Below are positions 1-10,610 of a DNA stretch of 64,000 nucleotides, one piece after another. Within the stretch, counting starts at the first letter, position 1, and each line of letters begins with the position of its first letter. Under the pieces are notes generated by a model, which saw only the letters and a list, made by a program, of their open reading frames with translations, was not told the DNA's origin and made no database searches. The DNA comes from Todiramphus chloris collaris. Lineage: Eukaryota; Chordata; Aves; Coraciiformes; Alcedinidae. The stretch spans positions 4,828,299 to 4,892,298 of the forward strand of contig JANVCC010000011.1 of the NCBI GenBank assembly GCA_025345505.1, given 5' to 3'. The position numbers and the translations under genes are program-made.

Positions 1-1086
1 TATATGAAATGAAAGCACTGTCTTCCATGAGTATCCAACTAATTTACATTCACAGAAGAAACACACCACAAACAGTTTTATTATGAGTTAGATCCTGCCA
101 GATATTGAGGATTCTTAATTTCTTTTGATACCAATGGGTTCTCAAGGACAACTCAATGTTTGGCACCAAGCACTCCATGCCAAGCAGTCAGTGGTGCCTC
201 TGGCACTACATATTCAAATGCACTGTCTCCAGTGATATCATTAATGCTGATATACAGAGCCAGCAATGGGCCTGTGCACCTCCAAAGCTTGATTTTGGCT
301 GTATCAACACAATCCTGCCAGGCACTGAAGTCCTTTTGTAGCAAATGGTTCTGTAAATCAGCCTACCCAACTAGTCATCCAAGGGGCATCAGACACTGAC
401 TGGGTATGTTCAGAATTAAACCATAGAGATATTGACCTTTTCTTAAAGCACTCAATAATATACATTCATTGCAGATCATCTGCTGCTCAAAATTTGGGTT
501 ACAGAATAGGTCCTTCCCAGAGAAAATGCCTTCAGTCCTAAAATGTCTTACTAATTAGATACCAAGGGAGGACGCACGAACAAAAGTGTTATGCTAAGAG
601 TTTAAGATCGATAATGAAGAGGAGATTTTCTCTCATCTGAAGAATAATTGTAGGATTAGGAGAATCTCACCTCATTCTCCAAATACAGGCCTTTTAAAAT
701 GTCATTAAAAAGCTGAGACAGATTCTTCAACCCCAAAATAACCTAGTAATTTAACACAACAGTTTCCACAGTCTAGGAGAAGATACTAACTACAGAGCTA
801 TATAGTTGGTCTCTCTTTAGCCTTATGACTGTGTGATTTGCACAAAGTAAAGTAACCCTGCATGCAAGCCTGGAAGGAGAGGCTGCCTGACATGCAAGGT
901 TTGTGGCTCTTACTTGCCTAGTAGGAAACCTAGCTTCAGATACAGGCAATGCAGCACTTTGTGATGAAAATCCTTTTGATGGAAATATTGCTTTAATCAT
1001 CAAGATCTTCAGTCTGTACAAGACGAAAAAGGATGTTTCTACCAGAAGCTAGACAAAACAAATTAACTCACATATAGCTAAATCTG
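1..1086. other. Non-coding flank, no recognised feature
   Basis: I see no gene or repeat family here. The open frames are short (longest about 80 residues), overlap one another on both strands, and have no recognisable domain. The stretch ends where the first LTR begins with TGTCCTGG at 1087. Confidence 0.5.
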
Positions 1087-1966
1087 TGTCCTGGTTTGGG
1101 CGAGAACAGAGCTGATTCTGTTCAGTGATTTTACTTTTCATCTCAGTTCTTCTAGATGACTGCACTTTTTGAAGTTAGCATCGTGTTTTCACAGGCAGTG
1201 TCTGCTTCTAGCAGTGAGAACACCCCATGTTTAGAGTTACTACCAAGGATTGGTGTGCAGCCCAAGGCCACTGCTGGATCTTGTGTACCACACTGGGGGG
1301 TGCAGAGGGTGGAAGGCTGCACCTGCAGGGAGAAGCGGACAGGACAGGTGACCCTAAACTGACCAGCTGGGTATTCCATCCCATATACATCATATTCAGC
1401 ATAAAGCCGAGTGATCTGAAGGGTCTTCTCCCCTCTTGCCAGCTCTGCTTGCCTTGGCACAGGTCCTCTTGCGGTTCCTTCCTCAGAGCATCCAAGGAGG
1501 ACTCTGTCCGTTCTTCCTTCAATCCCAGTCTGTGTGTTCCTGAAGCCGACACCAAAATCCAGCTCCTGAACGCAGCTCCCGTCTGGTGCGGGGCCCAGTC
1601 TGGGACCATCCTGGGCCTTGAAGAGTAGACCCTGTGGTGACATGGCACTCCAGAAAGAATTGAGTCTGACAATGGGACTAATTTCAAAAACAATCTTATG
1701 GACAATTGGTCCAAAAGCCATGGTGTTTAGTGGGTGTATCACACCCCCTATCAGTGGTGACAATGATGTAATTACCATCAAGGGGGTTGGGTTCGATACT
1801 GGCTTTGTATATATTCCATTATTATTATTTTCATTTTCATTAAAGCTGTTCTAGTTTCCTTTTCTAATCACTCTTTCCCTTATTCCCTTTCTCTTCACCT
1901 TTGGGGAGGGATGGGGGTTAACAGAGAGCATCTGTTATAGGACTAAGATGCCACCCTGACCCCTGT
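1087..1966 (+). mobile_element. LTR of an avian endogenous retrovirus (LTR A)
   Basis: The stretch starts with TGTCCTGGTTTGGGC, the usual 5' end of a large group of avian LTRs. A U3 core at 1341-1406 matches, box for box, the core of the second LTR at 3062-3129: AGGACAG-TGACCCTAA, GACCA, TATTCCA, then CATAAA. Downstream lie a pyrimidine-rich stretch, an ATTAAA polyadenylation-type signal (1839-1844), a CTTTCCCTTATTCCC-like stretch and a G-rich segment ending GTTAACAGAGAGCATCTG near 1937. No primer-binding site, gag, pol or env follows, so this is probably a solo or broken LTR. The 3' border is approximate because no clean CA end or target-site duplication is seen. The R/U5 half differs from LTR B, so the two belong to related but separate families. 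The 209-residue open frame on the minus strand (1152-1781) is a chance frame inside the LTR. Confidence 0.72.
1400..1405 (+). promoter_or_regulatory. TATA-like box of LTR A
   Basis: CATAAA sits at the end of the conserved U3 core, at the same place as in LTR B. By analogy with retroviral LTRs it would position transcription start a few tens of bases downstream. Whether it is active cannot be judged from sequence. Confidence 0.45.
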
Positions 1967-2598
1967 AAAGAAAGCAGGATCTAGTTTTAAAATGAACTAG
2001 CTGCTTAGAGTGATGACTTTGTGGAGAGCTGCAGTTTACCTTTACTTGCTAACTTCTTGAAATGTAAAATTTTCCATTAGGTATAGGAAAACAAAGGTAG
2101 TAATACATATTTTTTATTTCTCTACTAAAGATTAAATCCTTTGAAGGGCAAATGTGAGTGTTATCAACTGCCTAAATTTCTTGTACATTCAACTGTCATG
2201 ATAAATGCAGTATTTCTTCTAAATATTCTTAGGATTTTTTTTTTTTTTTTTCCCACTTTTGTTTGGACTATTCAGACTATGTACTGAACAAACTACTTTT
2301 GGAACATTTTGTTATTGCAGACAGTTGATTTCATAAAGAAATTGTCACATTGCAGACCCTAAACCAGTGCACAGTTTTGCTTGTCACTGTTGCTAAATTT
2401 AACTTAGCTCTTTAGAGATTAAATACAGATTCATTAAGCTGCTGCACGCTTTTATCCATTCTCATGTTCCTGAAAGATTTCTCATTTATTACAAAGAAAA
2501 CATGGCTAATTGTTAATTAGAAAGTGCATACAAATGTGATAAGATTTAATTAACTCAAACAAATACAACTCAACTTTAATAAAAAGAATTAGTTGCTC

Positions 2599-2636
2599 TT
2601 TTTTTTTTCTTTTTTTGTTTTTTTTTTTTTTTTTTT
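2599..2636. repeat. T-rich homopolymer tract
   Basis: About 38 bases are almost only T, broken by single C and G. Its origin is unclear. No recognisable retroposon body is attached. Confidence 0.8.
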
Positions 2637-2740
2637 CCCCGTGATAAAAAAGTTCTAATCTAGTTTTTCAAAAGTCCTATTTAATGTTCCTGTTACCCTG
2701 CAGGGCTTGACCTTCAAATACATTCTTACAAAACAGATTT

Positions 2741-2766
2741 AAAAAAAAAAAAAAAGAAAAAAAAAG
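2741..2766. repeat. A-rich homopolymer tract
   Basis: A run of A is broken by one G. It lies about 100 bp upstream of LTR B, with no attached retroposon body seen. Confidence 0.8.
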
Positions 2767-2863
2767 AGGAATCTCACAATTCAGTTGTAAATCTGTGAGT
2801 TCCACACCAAACTTTGCTGGAAAAACTAATTCAAAAGAGATTTCCATCAGAAAATGTTCTTTC

Positions 2864-2869
2864 AACAAG
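2864..2869 (+). repeat. Target-site duplication, left copy
   Basis: AACAAG directly precedes the TG of LTR B and matches 3475-3480 exactly. Confidence 0.7.
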
Positions 2870-3122
2870 TGCTTTGATTTTGACTGGGATAGATTTACTT
2901 TATTGCATAGTAGTTACTATGGGTCAACGTTTCCTGAAAACGGAGATTTTTTTGTTACTGCTGAGCAGTCCTTACACAAAGACAAGGCCATTTCTGCTCC
3001 TCACTCCACTCCAACAGTTATCAGGCTGGGAGTGAACAAGAAGTTGATAAGGGACACAGCCAGGACAGATGACCCTAATTGACCAAAGGGATATTCCAGA
3101 CCACATGATGTCACGCTCAGCA

Positions 3123-3128
3123 CATAAA
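3123..3128 (+). promoter_or_regulatory. TATA-like box of LTR B
   Basis: CATAAA follows the conserved TATTCCA...TCACGCTCAG segment and precedes GCTGGGGGAAGAAG. It is positionally equivalent to CATAAA in LTR A. Confidence 0.5.
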
Positions 3129-3363
3129 GCTGGGGGAAGAAGAAGAAAGGTGGAGGTATTCAGAGTTAAGACATTTGCCTTCCCAAGTAACCATTACTTG
3201 TGATGGAGCCCTGCTTTCCTGGAGATGTCTGAAAACCTGCTGATGGGAAGTAGTGAATGAATTCCTTGTTTTGCTTTACTTGTGAGCATGGCATATGCTT
3301 TACCTGTTAAACTGTCTTTATCTCATCCCACAAGTTTTCTCACTTTTACCCTTCTGATTCTCT

Positions 3364-3412
3364 CCCCCATCCCACTGGGGTGGAGTGGGATGGGGGGACG
3401 GGGCGGGGGGGG
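3364..3412 (+). repeat. G-rich hairpin / G-quadruplex-type segment in LTR B
   Basis: CCCCCATCCCACT (3364-3376) and AGTGGGATGGGGG (3384-3396) are perfect 13-bp inverted repeats around a 7-base loop. The right arm continues into G runs of 3, 6, 4 and 8 with 1-2 base spacers (3387-3412), a canonical quadruplex pattern. The run is longer than the short G tract usual at this point in such LTRs. Confidence 0.75.
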
Positions 3413-3474
3413 AGGAGGAAACTGAGCGAGTAGCTGCATGGGGCTTAGCTGCCAGCTGGGGTTAAACAACAGCA

Positions 3475-3480
3475 AACAAG
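3475..3480 (+). repeat. Target-site duplication, right copy
   Basis: AACAAG directly follows the CA end of LTR B and matches 2864-2869 exactly. Confidence 0.7.
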
Positions 3481-6400
3481 AGAAGTATTAAATGAGAATA
3501 GCAAGTCAGTATTTATGAAATTCCCCACAGAAAAAAAATAATCCTTTGTATCCTGGAAAAACTGGAAATTCTGTATAAAATGTACACTTTCAAAATGATT
3601 TTTCTTAAGATTTATTTTGTTACATAGATTATATTCTGACTCAACAACAGTCACATTGCACTGAATCTCTAAAAGTGAATTAAATATCAAATTATTCTTT
3701 CTGCTCCCATTGACCTCTGTATATTCAGGGATATGAAGGATCAGGATGTAAGATAAAGCAGAAGTAGGTAATAGGATCCTAACATTTGGTACTCAAAGCT
3801 TATGTTTCTGGTAAATTCAGCTTGTAATATGCAGTTACAATGTAATTAATAGAATAAAAAGTTAACATTAAAGACAAAATACCTTTTATGTTAAGGGCTT
3901 AAAATTTACAGATAGAATTCAGTGTGCAATTTAGGCTTAAATAAAATTCTGATAAATATGAGGAACAAAAAAAAAATTATGAATTGTCCATAAAAGTAGA
4001 AGATTTTGAAAGACTTCAGATTTGTCAATGCAGTAAAACTAAAACTTCCTTTGTGACACAATTTTTATATAAAAATTACTGATTCTTCTTGGTGAGCTTC
4101 AGATGATACTCTAGGAGGAAGTATATATTTTCTCTGCAGCAGGGCTTCTGAAAAATTGTGACATATGAATGATTCACTGGAAACTGTCTCAGGCTCTTTC
4201 ACATGTTTCTGTCTTGGAAAGTCCTGCTGGTGAAACTTACGATGTATTCGATTTTCACTTATAAATTACAAGGTGCATCCAAGTGCTCAGTTTTCAGATA
4301 AAAATGGGAAATAAATATTGTACTTACTTAAAATGTATTTGGATAGGGGCTATAACCCGAACATAACAGATAACACTGTATGCAATCATATCTGTCTACA
4401 CATATATATATAAGCATATTATAACCACCATAGAAATAAATGCAAAATTTAGAATCTGAAAAGGTCTCAAGACTCAGTATATGTCAAGCAGCCCTATGAG
4501 ATTGTAGTAAGTGTGCTTTATAGTGCATACTATGAGAAGAAAAGCAACAAGACTGGGTTTAATTTGAAATAGTAGAGATTGATCTCTCAAAAAGTGCATT
4601 ATTATCTCTGGGCTCTTCAGGGTGATATTTATGCCTTGCAGAAAAGCATCAGTCCTAGAAACATCTCCAAAATCTGTAAAATATGTCAATAATGCACCAA
4701 AAAGAGCAATTTTTTTGCTGGTCAGTTCCAGAGACAGAAAAAAACCCAAAACCAGTAACAATACATATCAGGCAGAAAACAGAGAACAGCACAAGCCAAA
4801 ATTTGGACCAATACCAAAATTGGTATTTCCCAGCATTTTCTACAAAGTGGAGTAGGCATAACAATTCAATATTTTGTTCTGCAAACTCTGTTACATGTCT
4901 GCATTCAGAGAGTTTTCCTGAAAAAGAAGCTAGATGCTATATAACCTTATCAGTGTCTTAGGAGAGACTGTCCTTTTTATTTAGCTGAAGTATCTTACGT
5001 ATTGTAATTACAGCTTTACTGTGATTAATATTGTGTTCATGCTTAGGATATTATGCTCATGTAAGGATATCAGCTGCAAAATTAGAAGGGATGTTAAAGC
5101 ATCCAGTAAAATTCTCTCTCCTTCTCATACTCTCTTAAAAAAAAAAAATAAAAATCTTGCAAATCTTCATAAATCACTATAAAAAAAACGTAATTCAACT
5201 ACATGAAGCAGCACATTCACCCCATTTGCCATTTTTCATATGTCTAGAAAAGCCATGCTGCATTAATACTCTAATAATGACTGTGACTTTGAATGCCATA
5301 ATACAAAACATCTGTGTCCACTCCCACAGTGACCAATGAGAGCTAATTTTCTACAGCCAGGACAAATTATCATCTTCAAGGATGACAGCATCTGTCTCTG
5401 TGATGTATAAACATGTCTTCCCCTTTGGCCTAAGAGAAGATTCATCGAAGCAAGGGAGAAGATACAGGGGCATTACAGCAAGGATACCCCTTGTGGGAAA
5501 CCAGCTGTTAGCTATTTATCTTTGTATGGCCAAGAAGCCTTTATCCAAGATACAGCTGTTCCTTCCTTTCCTCCTTATTAGCTGCACCTGCCTCAAGCAG
5601 ATGAGTGTGATTGTTAAATGCTTTTCTCAGTATTTAAAGTTTTATACCTGTTCTTAGTATTCCCCTGTTCTCACAGGCAGTAGTTTAAAGACATTGTCAA
5701 TTTATCTTCATGGTAAAAATGAGAGAGTCTTGTTTCTATTTTCATAGAGATGAATGAATAAAATATTAGTTGTTTTTTTAGGTATTGCAAATTCAGGCAA
5801 GAAACCTCTTTTCTTCCATCCAACTATGAATTCTTAATGCAGCTGTAACATCACATGATCTCAAAATTCTTACTGGAACTGAAATTTCCCAAAGGAAACA
5901 TATGCTCCTGAGCATATGTCACACAATTCTTCCCCTTTATATAAGACATTTAGTGGTCAATTATGTGAATTGCTGTGCCATTTTTCCCTTCAGATGACAG
6001 CATTGGTTTTTGGAAGCAAAAAGACAAACACGACATATGCTTTATCCACCCATATGCAGTCATGTACTGGATACTTCAGGTCTTCACACTTACTTCTCAT
6101 CTTACCTTTTCTTTAGATGTTCTTAAGTCCATGCTCCTCCACACTGCATATTCACATAATTTAGCAAGATTTCTTACAGTATCACCTAAAGGCCCCATTC
6201 AGAACTTGAATTGCCTTTTCCAAGTGTTGTATAAATATGCAGCCAAGTCTGCAAGTTATGCAGATAATAGTTTGGATCTTAGAATGGGCAGATCTGGGAA
6301 TAGACTACAGGTGTTCCAAATTCTCACTCAGTGCCTTTTTTTCTTGTTCTGTCTCATAAATGATTGATTCATAGCTTATCTAACATTCATATCTGAAGCC

Positions 6401-6618
6401 GCCGAAACATGTTTGCAAAAACTGACTGATAGATTCAGCCTCCTAATGGCAGAAAACACACAGCGGCAGATCCACTTTGCTCAGGTTTCAACTTTGCCTC
6501 CTCACTCAATCAGCAGCCACACAGTGTCTGAAATACCATTCAATATACAGAACACCTGATGAGTATGTTGAAAGTAAGCACCAAGATATTACAAATCCAT
6601 GCAACATGACATTTTCTT
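3481..6618. other. AT-rich non-coding stretch
   Basis: No recognisable gene or repeat. The longest open frame (5975-6367, + strand, 130 residues) has no family signature, and its composition looks like translated AT-rich non-coding DNA. A short TA repeat lies near 4400-4412. Confidence 0.5.
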
Positions 6619-7120
6619 TCAGTTTAGCAAGCAGATGAGCAATAGCAGTCCCTGAACATGGTTGAGGTTTCCATAGACTGTATGCCAGACATATACATAT
6701 CTAGCATATTCACAAGCAGGGCTGCCTGTAGCCGTGGGCAACTTGTAACTGCACGATCTTGTCTGTGGATGGTGTCCTTGCATGTTTTGGCAGGAGCAGA
6801 GACACAGTCTGTCCTCTTTCATTTGCCCTACCTAAAGCAGCAGCAGTGCTGATCAAGGGCCGCTTCCCTCCTGACACCAGTTCTTGCTGGGTGGGACTCC
6901 ATCCTTGCCCAAGATCCCAAAAACTGCAAGGCTGCCCCTGTCTCTCACTAACTTCATTCATCAACAGTGGATTTCTGTTGTTCCCAGGAAAGGCATGGGC
7001 TGATAACTGCAAATCATTCCAATAGAGAAGCAGGCCAAAAAAAGTACTGTCTGGTAATTCATCTAACCCACTGCTTAGAATTAAAAGGGCTTTCTTGTAG
7101 ATTGAGAATAAATTAATCAT
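6619..7120. other. GC-richer patch, unclassified
   Basis: This half-kilobase has clearly higher GC than its surroundings and keeps a 136-residue frame open on the minus strand (6710-7120), with other frames open on the plus strand. I recognise no domain, and overlapping open frames on both strands are what raised GC alone produces. It could be an unrecognised repeat or an old exon, but nothing decides between these. Confidence 0.3.
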
Positions 7121-10100
7121 GAATCTATAAACCAGAGAACACTGGTAAACTCAAAGAGAATAACGAGTACATGACAGGAAGCAGAGCATATCATATGCAA
7201 GGATGTATTTGCTCATTAAGCACTACACATAAATATGCAACCTTCTTTTCTGAAGGACGTGAAGGAAAGGCTGTAGGTGGAAAACACTAAAGAGTAACAA
7301 ACAAACATTTGCTTTTATTCAGCCACCCACATTCTTTCTTGTAAAAATAGATGCATGCAGACAGATAGAGAAACAAGCCAAAAATGGGGGCAGAGACATG
7401 TGCACAATATATTCACAAAGATTTAAATAAGAGATGTTTGGCCATTTGGGAGATGAAGGTTATCTGAGCCTCTTTATCTAATTTGGAAAGGATTTCAGAA
7501 GCAATTCAATTATTTAATGGAATTTACATTCAATTTTTCTCCAAGAATGGAAGGGGGAAGGAATAAAAATTACTGATTTTCCTCCCATTACCACTTGTCC
7601 TCCCCACAGTCATCTGGACACAGTGCAACAAGACTCATGAGACTGCCTGTGCTCTTTGGCCACACACTAATATCACTTTTGTATGCTTTATTATTAACTC
7701 TGTTGATTCTTTCTGGTCATCTCCTGTATATTGATTTCTAGTATTGGGCTTGCTGCATCATGCTTTTATTTGCAGACTTCTAAATTACATCATCTGGGGG
7801 CACTCTGGCTTCTATACTGAATTCTTCCTTATTCTCAAGAAAAACTGTTCTGGCTCTTTACATAACTGCGGAGGGCTGTGTGCTTGGATACTTGTAATCT
7901 GAAGCTGGTATCATTTCAGAAACTGATGCAGGATTGAGTGACAATCAGCTAATGAGGTTAGTGCCTCTAGAGTCTTGCTCATTTCTCCAGAGCCACAGCA
8001 GTGTAATAGGTTGAGGAAGGTGGTTATTAAACCATTTGCTGTTCTACCTTTCTCTTATTTATACAAATTAAAATTTCTCTGTGCTGTAACATAAAATAGT
8101 TACCAAAATACTACCCCTTTCTGAAGAACCATGCAGCTTCTGGAAAATAAAATAGTCCATCTATATACCTTATTGTATAGGATAAGGGATTTTTTTCTTG
8201 TAACTAATGTAAATTAAATATCTTATTGAGTGTCTGGAATCACTTTTCCCAGAGTGGCCATCTCTGAGTCCTAGAGAACAAAATATGATGGCAGGGTTAT
8301 TACAAAAGGTTGTATAAGATGTAACTCTTGCTGATTGTTTCATTATACCTCTCCACCTCCATTTTCTCAATCTAGGTGCTTTACCATGAACTGTATCTTT
8401 TTAAGATGGAAAAATGTTATTGTCAGGGTGGACTTAAAACTAGCTTCAGTTTCTTGTCTTCTCCCCAAACTTTGAGGAGTAATAAATTCATCTCAGCATG
8501 TTTCCTCAAGTCCCTTCTGTTCTTCCTGATATAATCAACTGTAGTCTCAAGCACATTCTTCTGGTTTGTCTGCTATCTTCAGATTTTTTAATTTTTTTTT
8601 TTTTTTTAGGTTTTGAGTTTGAAGGTTTTTTAAAAAATATTACATGAAGATTATAGAGAATCAACATTACAGAAAGCATAAATCTACCTTGATTTCTTGT
8701 TCACAAATTCCTTCCACTTTGGTGTGTGCCCACCAATGTCCATGCATAATTAGACCCCTTATGCTCCGATAATTTTCTCTCATTTAAAGCCCTACTTTGA
8801 TGGTTATTGCATCTGCCTTTTCCTCTCTCAAATTCTTGATCTTTGGTATGCCAGATCACATCTTAACCCTCTTCTAGGACTTAAGCCAACTCCCTGTTAA
8901 CCTTCTGGAAGCTGGACAAGTTCCATAATGACCAAGTAAGAACCAGAAACTATTTCATATTAGCCAAATGCCCATTTCCATTCAGTACTGTTTAGTAAAG
9001 AGAATTCAGAAACACATTTGGCACGCTTGTCTCTGAGCTCTTTTAACCAAATACATGGTGACTGCACTCACTGGACCAACAAGACTATACTAAAAGCCAT
9101 AGAACTGTTATGAAGGGCTTGAAAATAACCCTAGAAGTATCTTTTCAAGTGTCATGATTAAGAATTTTGTTTCAATCTCCAAGAAGCAGGTATGGTGTGA
9201 AAAAAAATAAGGAATTTTTCCAACATATGGATGTAGTCTTTTGTGTTTAATTATGACCAAATGGTCATTTTATGATTTTAAGTGTACATTTGATGTTTCA
9301 TATCTGTAATGTGTTAGGTACATTGCACCACAGAGAAACTGAACATTCATGAGAACAATCAGGCAGACTTTATCTAAAATTTTTCTGTCGTTGTTTCAGG
9401 CCAGTAAAAACAACAGTTTAGCTCATCTCAGTAGAGAAACAGCTTTCCAGTGATCATCAATAAGTCAGTGCACATACCATTCACTCTTAAAATGTTTTTC
9501 ACAGCCACCAGGAAAAAAAGTGCAGTTATTAAAACGACTAGTGTCACTCAGGTTCAACCCCGTTTGTTACAGAGCAGAAATGTTTTTAGAAGGCAAAACA
9601 GAAGTATCCTGAGTGAAATCCACTTTGATATATTGTAAGGAAACCTACTGTCATCTGCAGTGAGTAACTCAGATTGGTTATCCAGAGACAAGAAAGTCAG
9701 ATAAAATCAGTGACATGGGGAATGATATCCAATGCTTATAAATTCTGTGGCTTTTTTTTCATATCCTCTCTTTGCTTAGACGAAGGCGTTACAAGCATGT
9801 AGCTAGGTCTCTAATAAACACATCTACTAAGAATAAGCAAATATGAAAAAAGGGTAAATTCTACACATTCAATCTGCTTCCATTGTTCTATGTTTCTTTG
9901 CTTTAGAAAAGTAACAGAAAGAGTCCTAAACTTCCTCAAAATTGTGGAAAGAAACTCAAGCCTTATTTTAACATCCACCAGTCACCTCTAAGCTCAGACA
10001 TGGTTCATTTGACATGTCCTTTAGAAATTAATCAAGATGTGAAAGTTCAAAGAAGCAAACTCATACACAAAGGACGCTTCAAGTGCAACAACAGCAGTAA

Positions 10101-10499
10101 TGGCTGGAATAAAAAAAGGTGGCAGAAGAAGTATGTGGAGGGGACATAGATGCATAGATCAAAGACACCTTGAAAGGTCCTTTAACATTCTTCACAGGAA
10201 GGATGACTATCGCACAAAATGCTTCTATGAGGTTTCTGGTGCCAAAGGAACTGTGCAACAAAAGCAGTCATCTTGTTAACCTTCCACTTTGCCATGCCAA
10301 TGGACCCGGGTGTCTGGGAGTACTGAGGGGTTCTTTGCAGCACTGACTGGATTTTCTTCACAGTGTTTGTGAAGTTTTTGTTCTGAGTATAGTCTAAAAC
10401 CCCTTACAATGGATACTTTGCTTAACTATGTATACTTATTTTTTGCACTTCTCTTTGTTATACACACCAGAAGATTTAGGAGATCATGTTGCTCTTGGT
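7121..10499. other. AT-rich non-coding stretch
   Basis: No gene recognised. It contains a T tract (8592-8607). Open frames do not exceed about 66 residues. Confidence 0.5.
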
Positions 10500-10610
10500 T
10501 GATTTAATTAGTACTTGGGGAATTGGGTCTGTCAGGTTACATGGCTGCTTGCAGAGTGGAAATTCTCAATTAGCAGTATGCTAATGAATGCACAAAAGCC
10601 ATGTTTTCTC
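10500..10610. promoter_or_regulatory. Possible conserved non-coding element
   Basis: Homeodomain-type sites are dense here: TTTAATTAG, TCAATTAGC and ATGCTAATGAATGCA, the last resembling a POU octamer. This texture is common in vertebrate conserved non-coding elements. Conservation cannot be tested from one sequence, so this is a guess from motif content only. Confidence 0.2.

Larger units (their letters stand above)
1967..2869. other. AT-rich spacer between two LTRs
   Basis: No retroviral internal sequence is present, so the two LTRs do not bound a provirus. The spacer holds homopolymer runs: T at 2235-2251, a T-rich tract at 2599-2636 and an A-rich tract at 2741-2766. No gene was recognised. 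Confidence 0.5.
2870..3474 (+). mobile_element. Solo LTR of an avian endogenous retrovirus (LTR B)
   Basis: A 605-bp LTR begins TG (2870) and ends CA (3474). It is bounded on both sides by the direct repeat AACAAG (2864-2869 and 3475-3480), read as a 6-bp target-site duplication. Landmarks in order are a degenerate 5' end with GACTGGGATAG, TTTGTTACTGCTGAGCAGT, a U3 core with TATTCCA and CATAAA (3123-3128), GGGGGAAGAAGAAG, the GTCTTTATCTCA region, TTCTCACTTTTACCCTTC, a C-rich then G-rich inverted segment, and the 3' end GGGGTTAAACAACAGCA. These are classic landmarks of avian ERV LTRs. The lack of internal genes plus the matching duplication indicates recombination between two LTRs, leaving one. 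A 6-bp duplication fits beta/alpha-like elements better than the 5 bp usual for ERVL, so the class is left open. The open frames here are shadows. Confidence 0.85.

Noticed and set aside
1152-1781. 209-residue open frame on the minus strand
   Set aside because: It lies inside LTR A, overlaps open frames on the other strand and has no domain. LTRs of this length can hold chance frames.
1087-3474. A short provirus bounded by the two LTRs
   Set aside because: The LTRs differ in their R/U5 halves, LTR B has its own flanking duplication, and the 0.9 kb between them holds no retroviral sequence.
5975-6367. 130-residue plus-strand frame, possible exon
   Set aside because: No domain, no supporting splice context I could judge, and composition like translated non-coding DNA.
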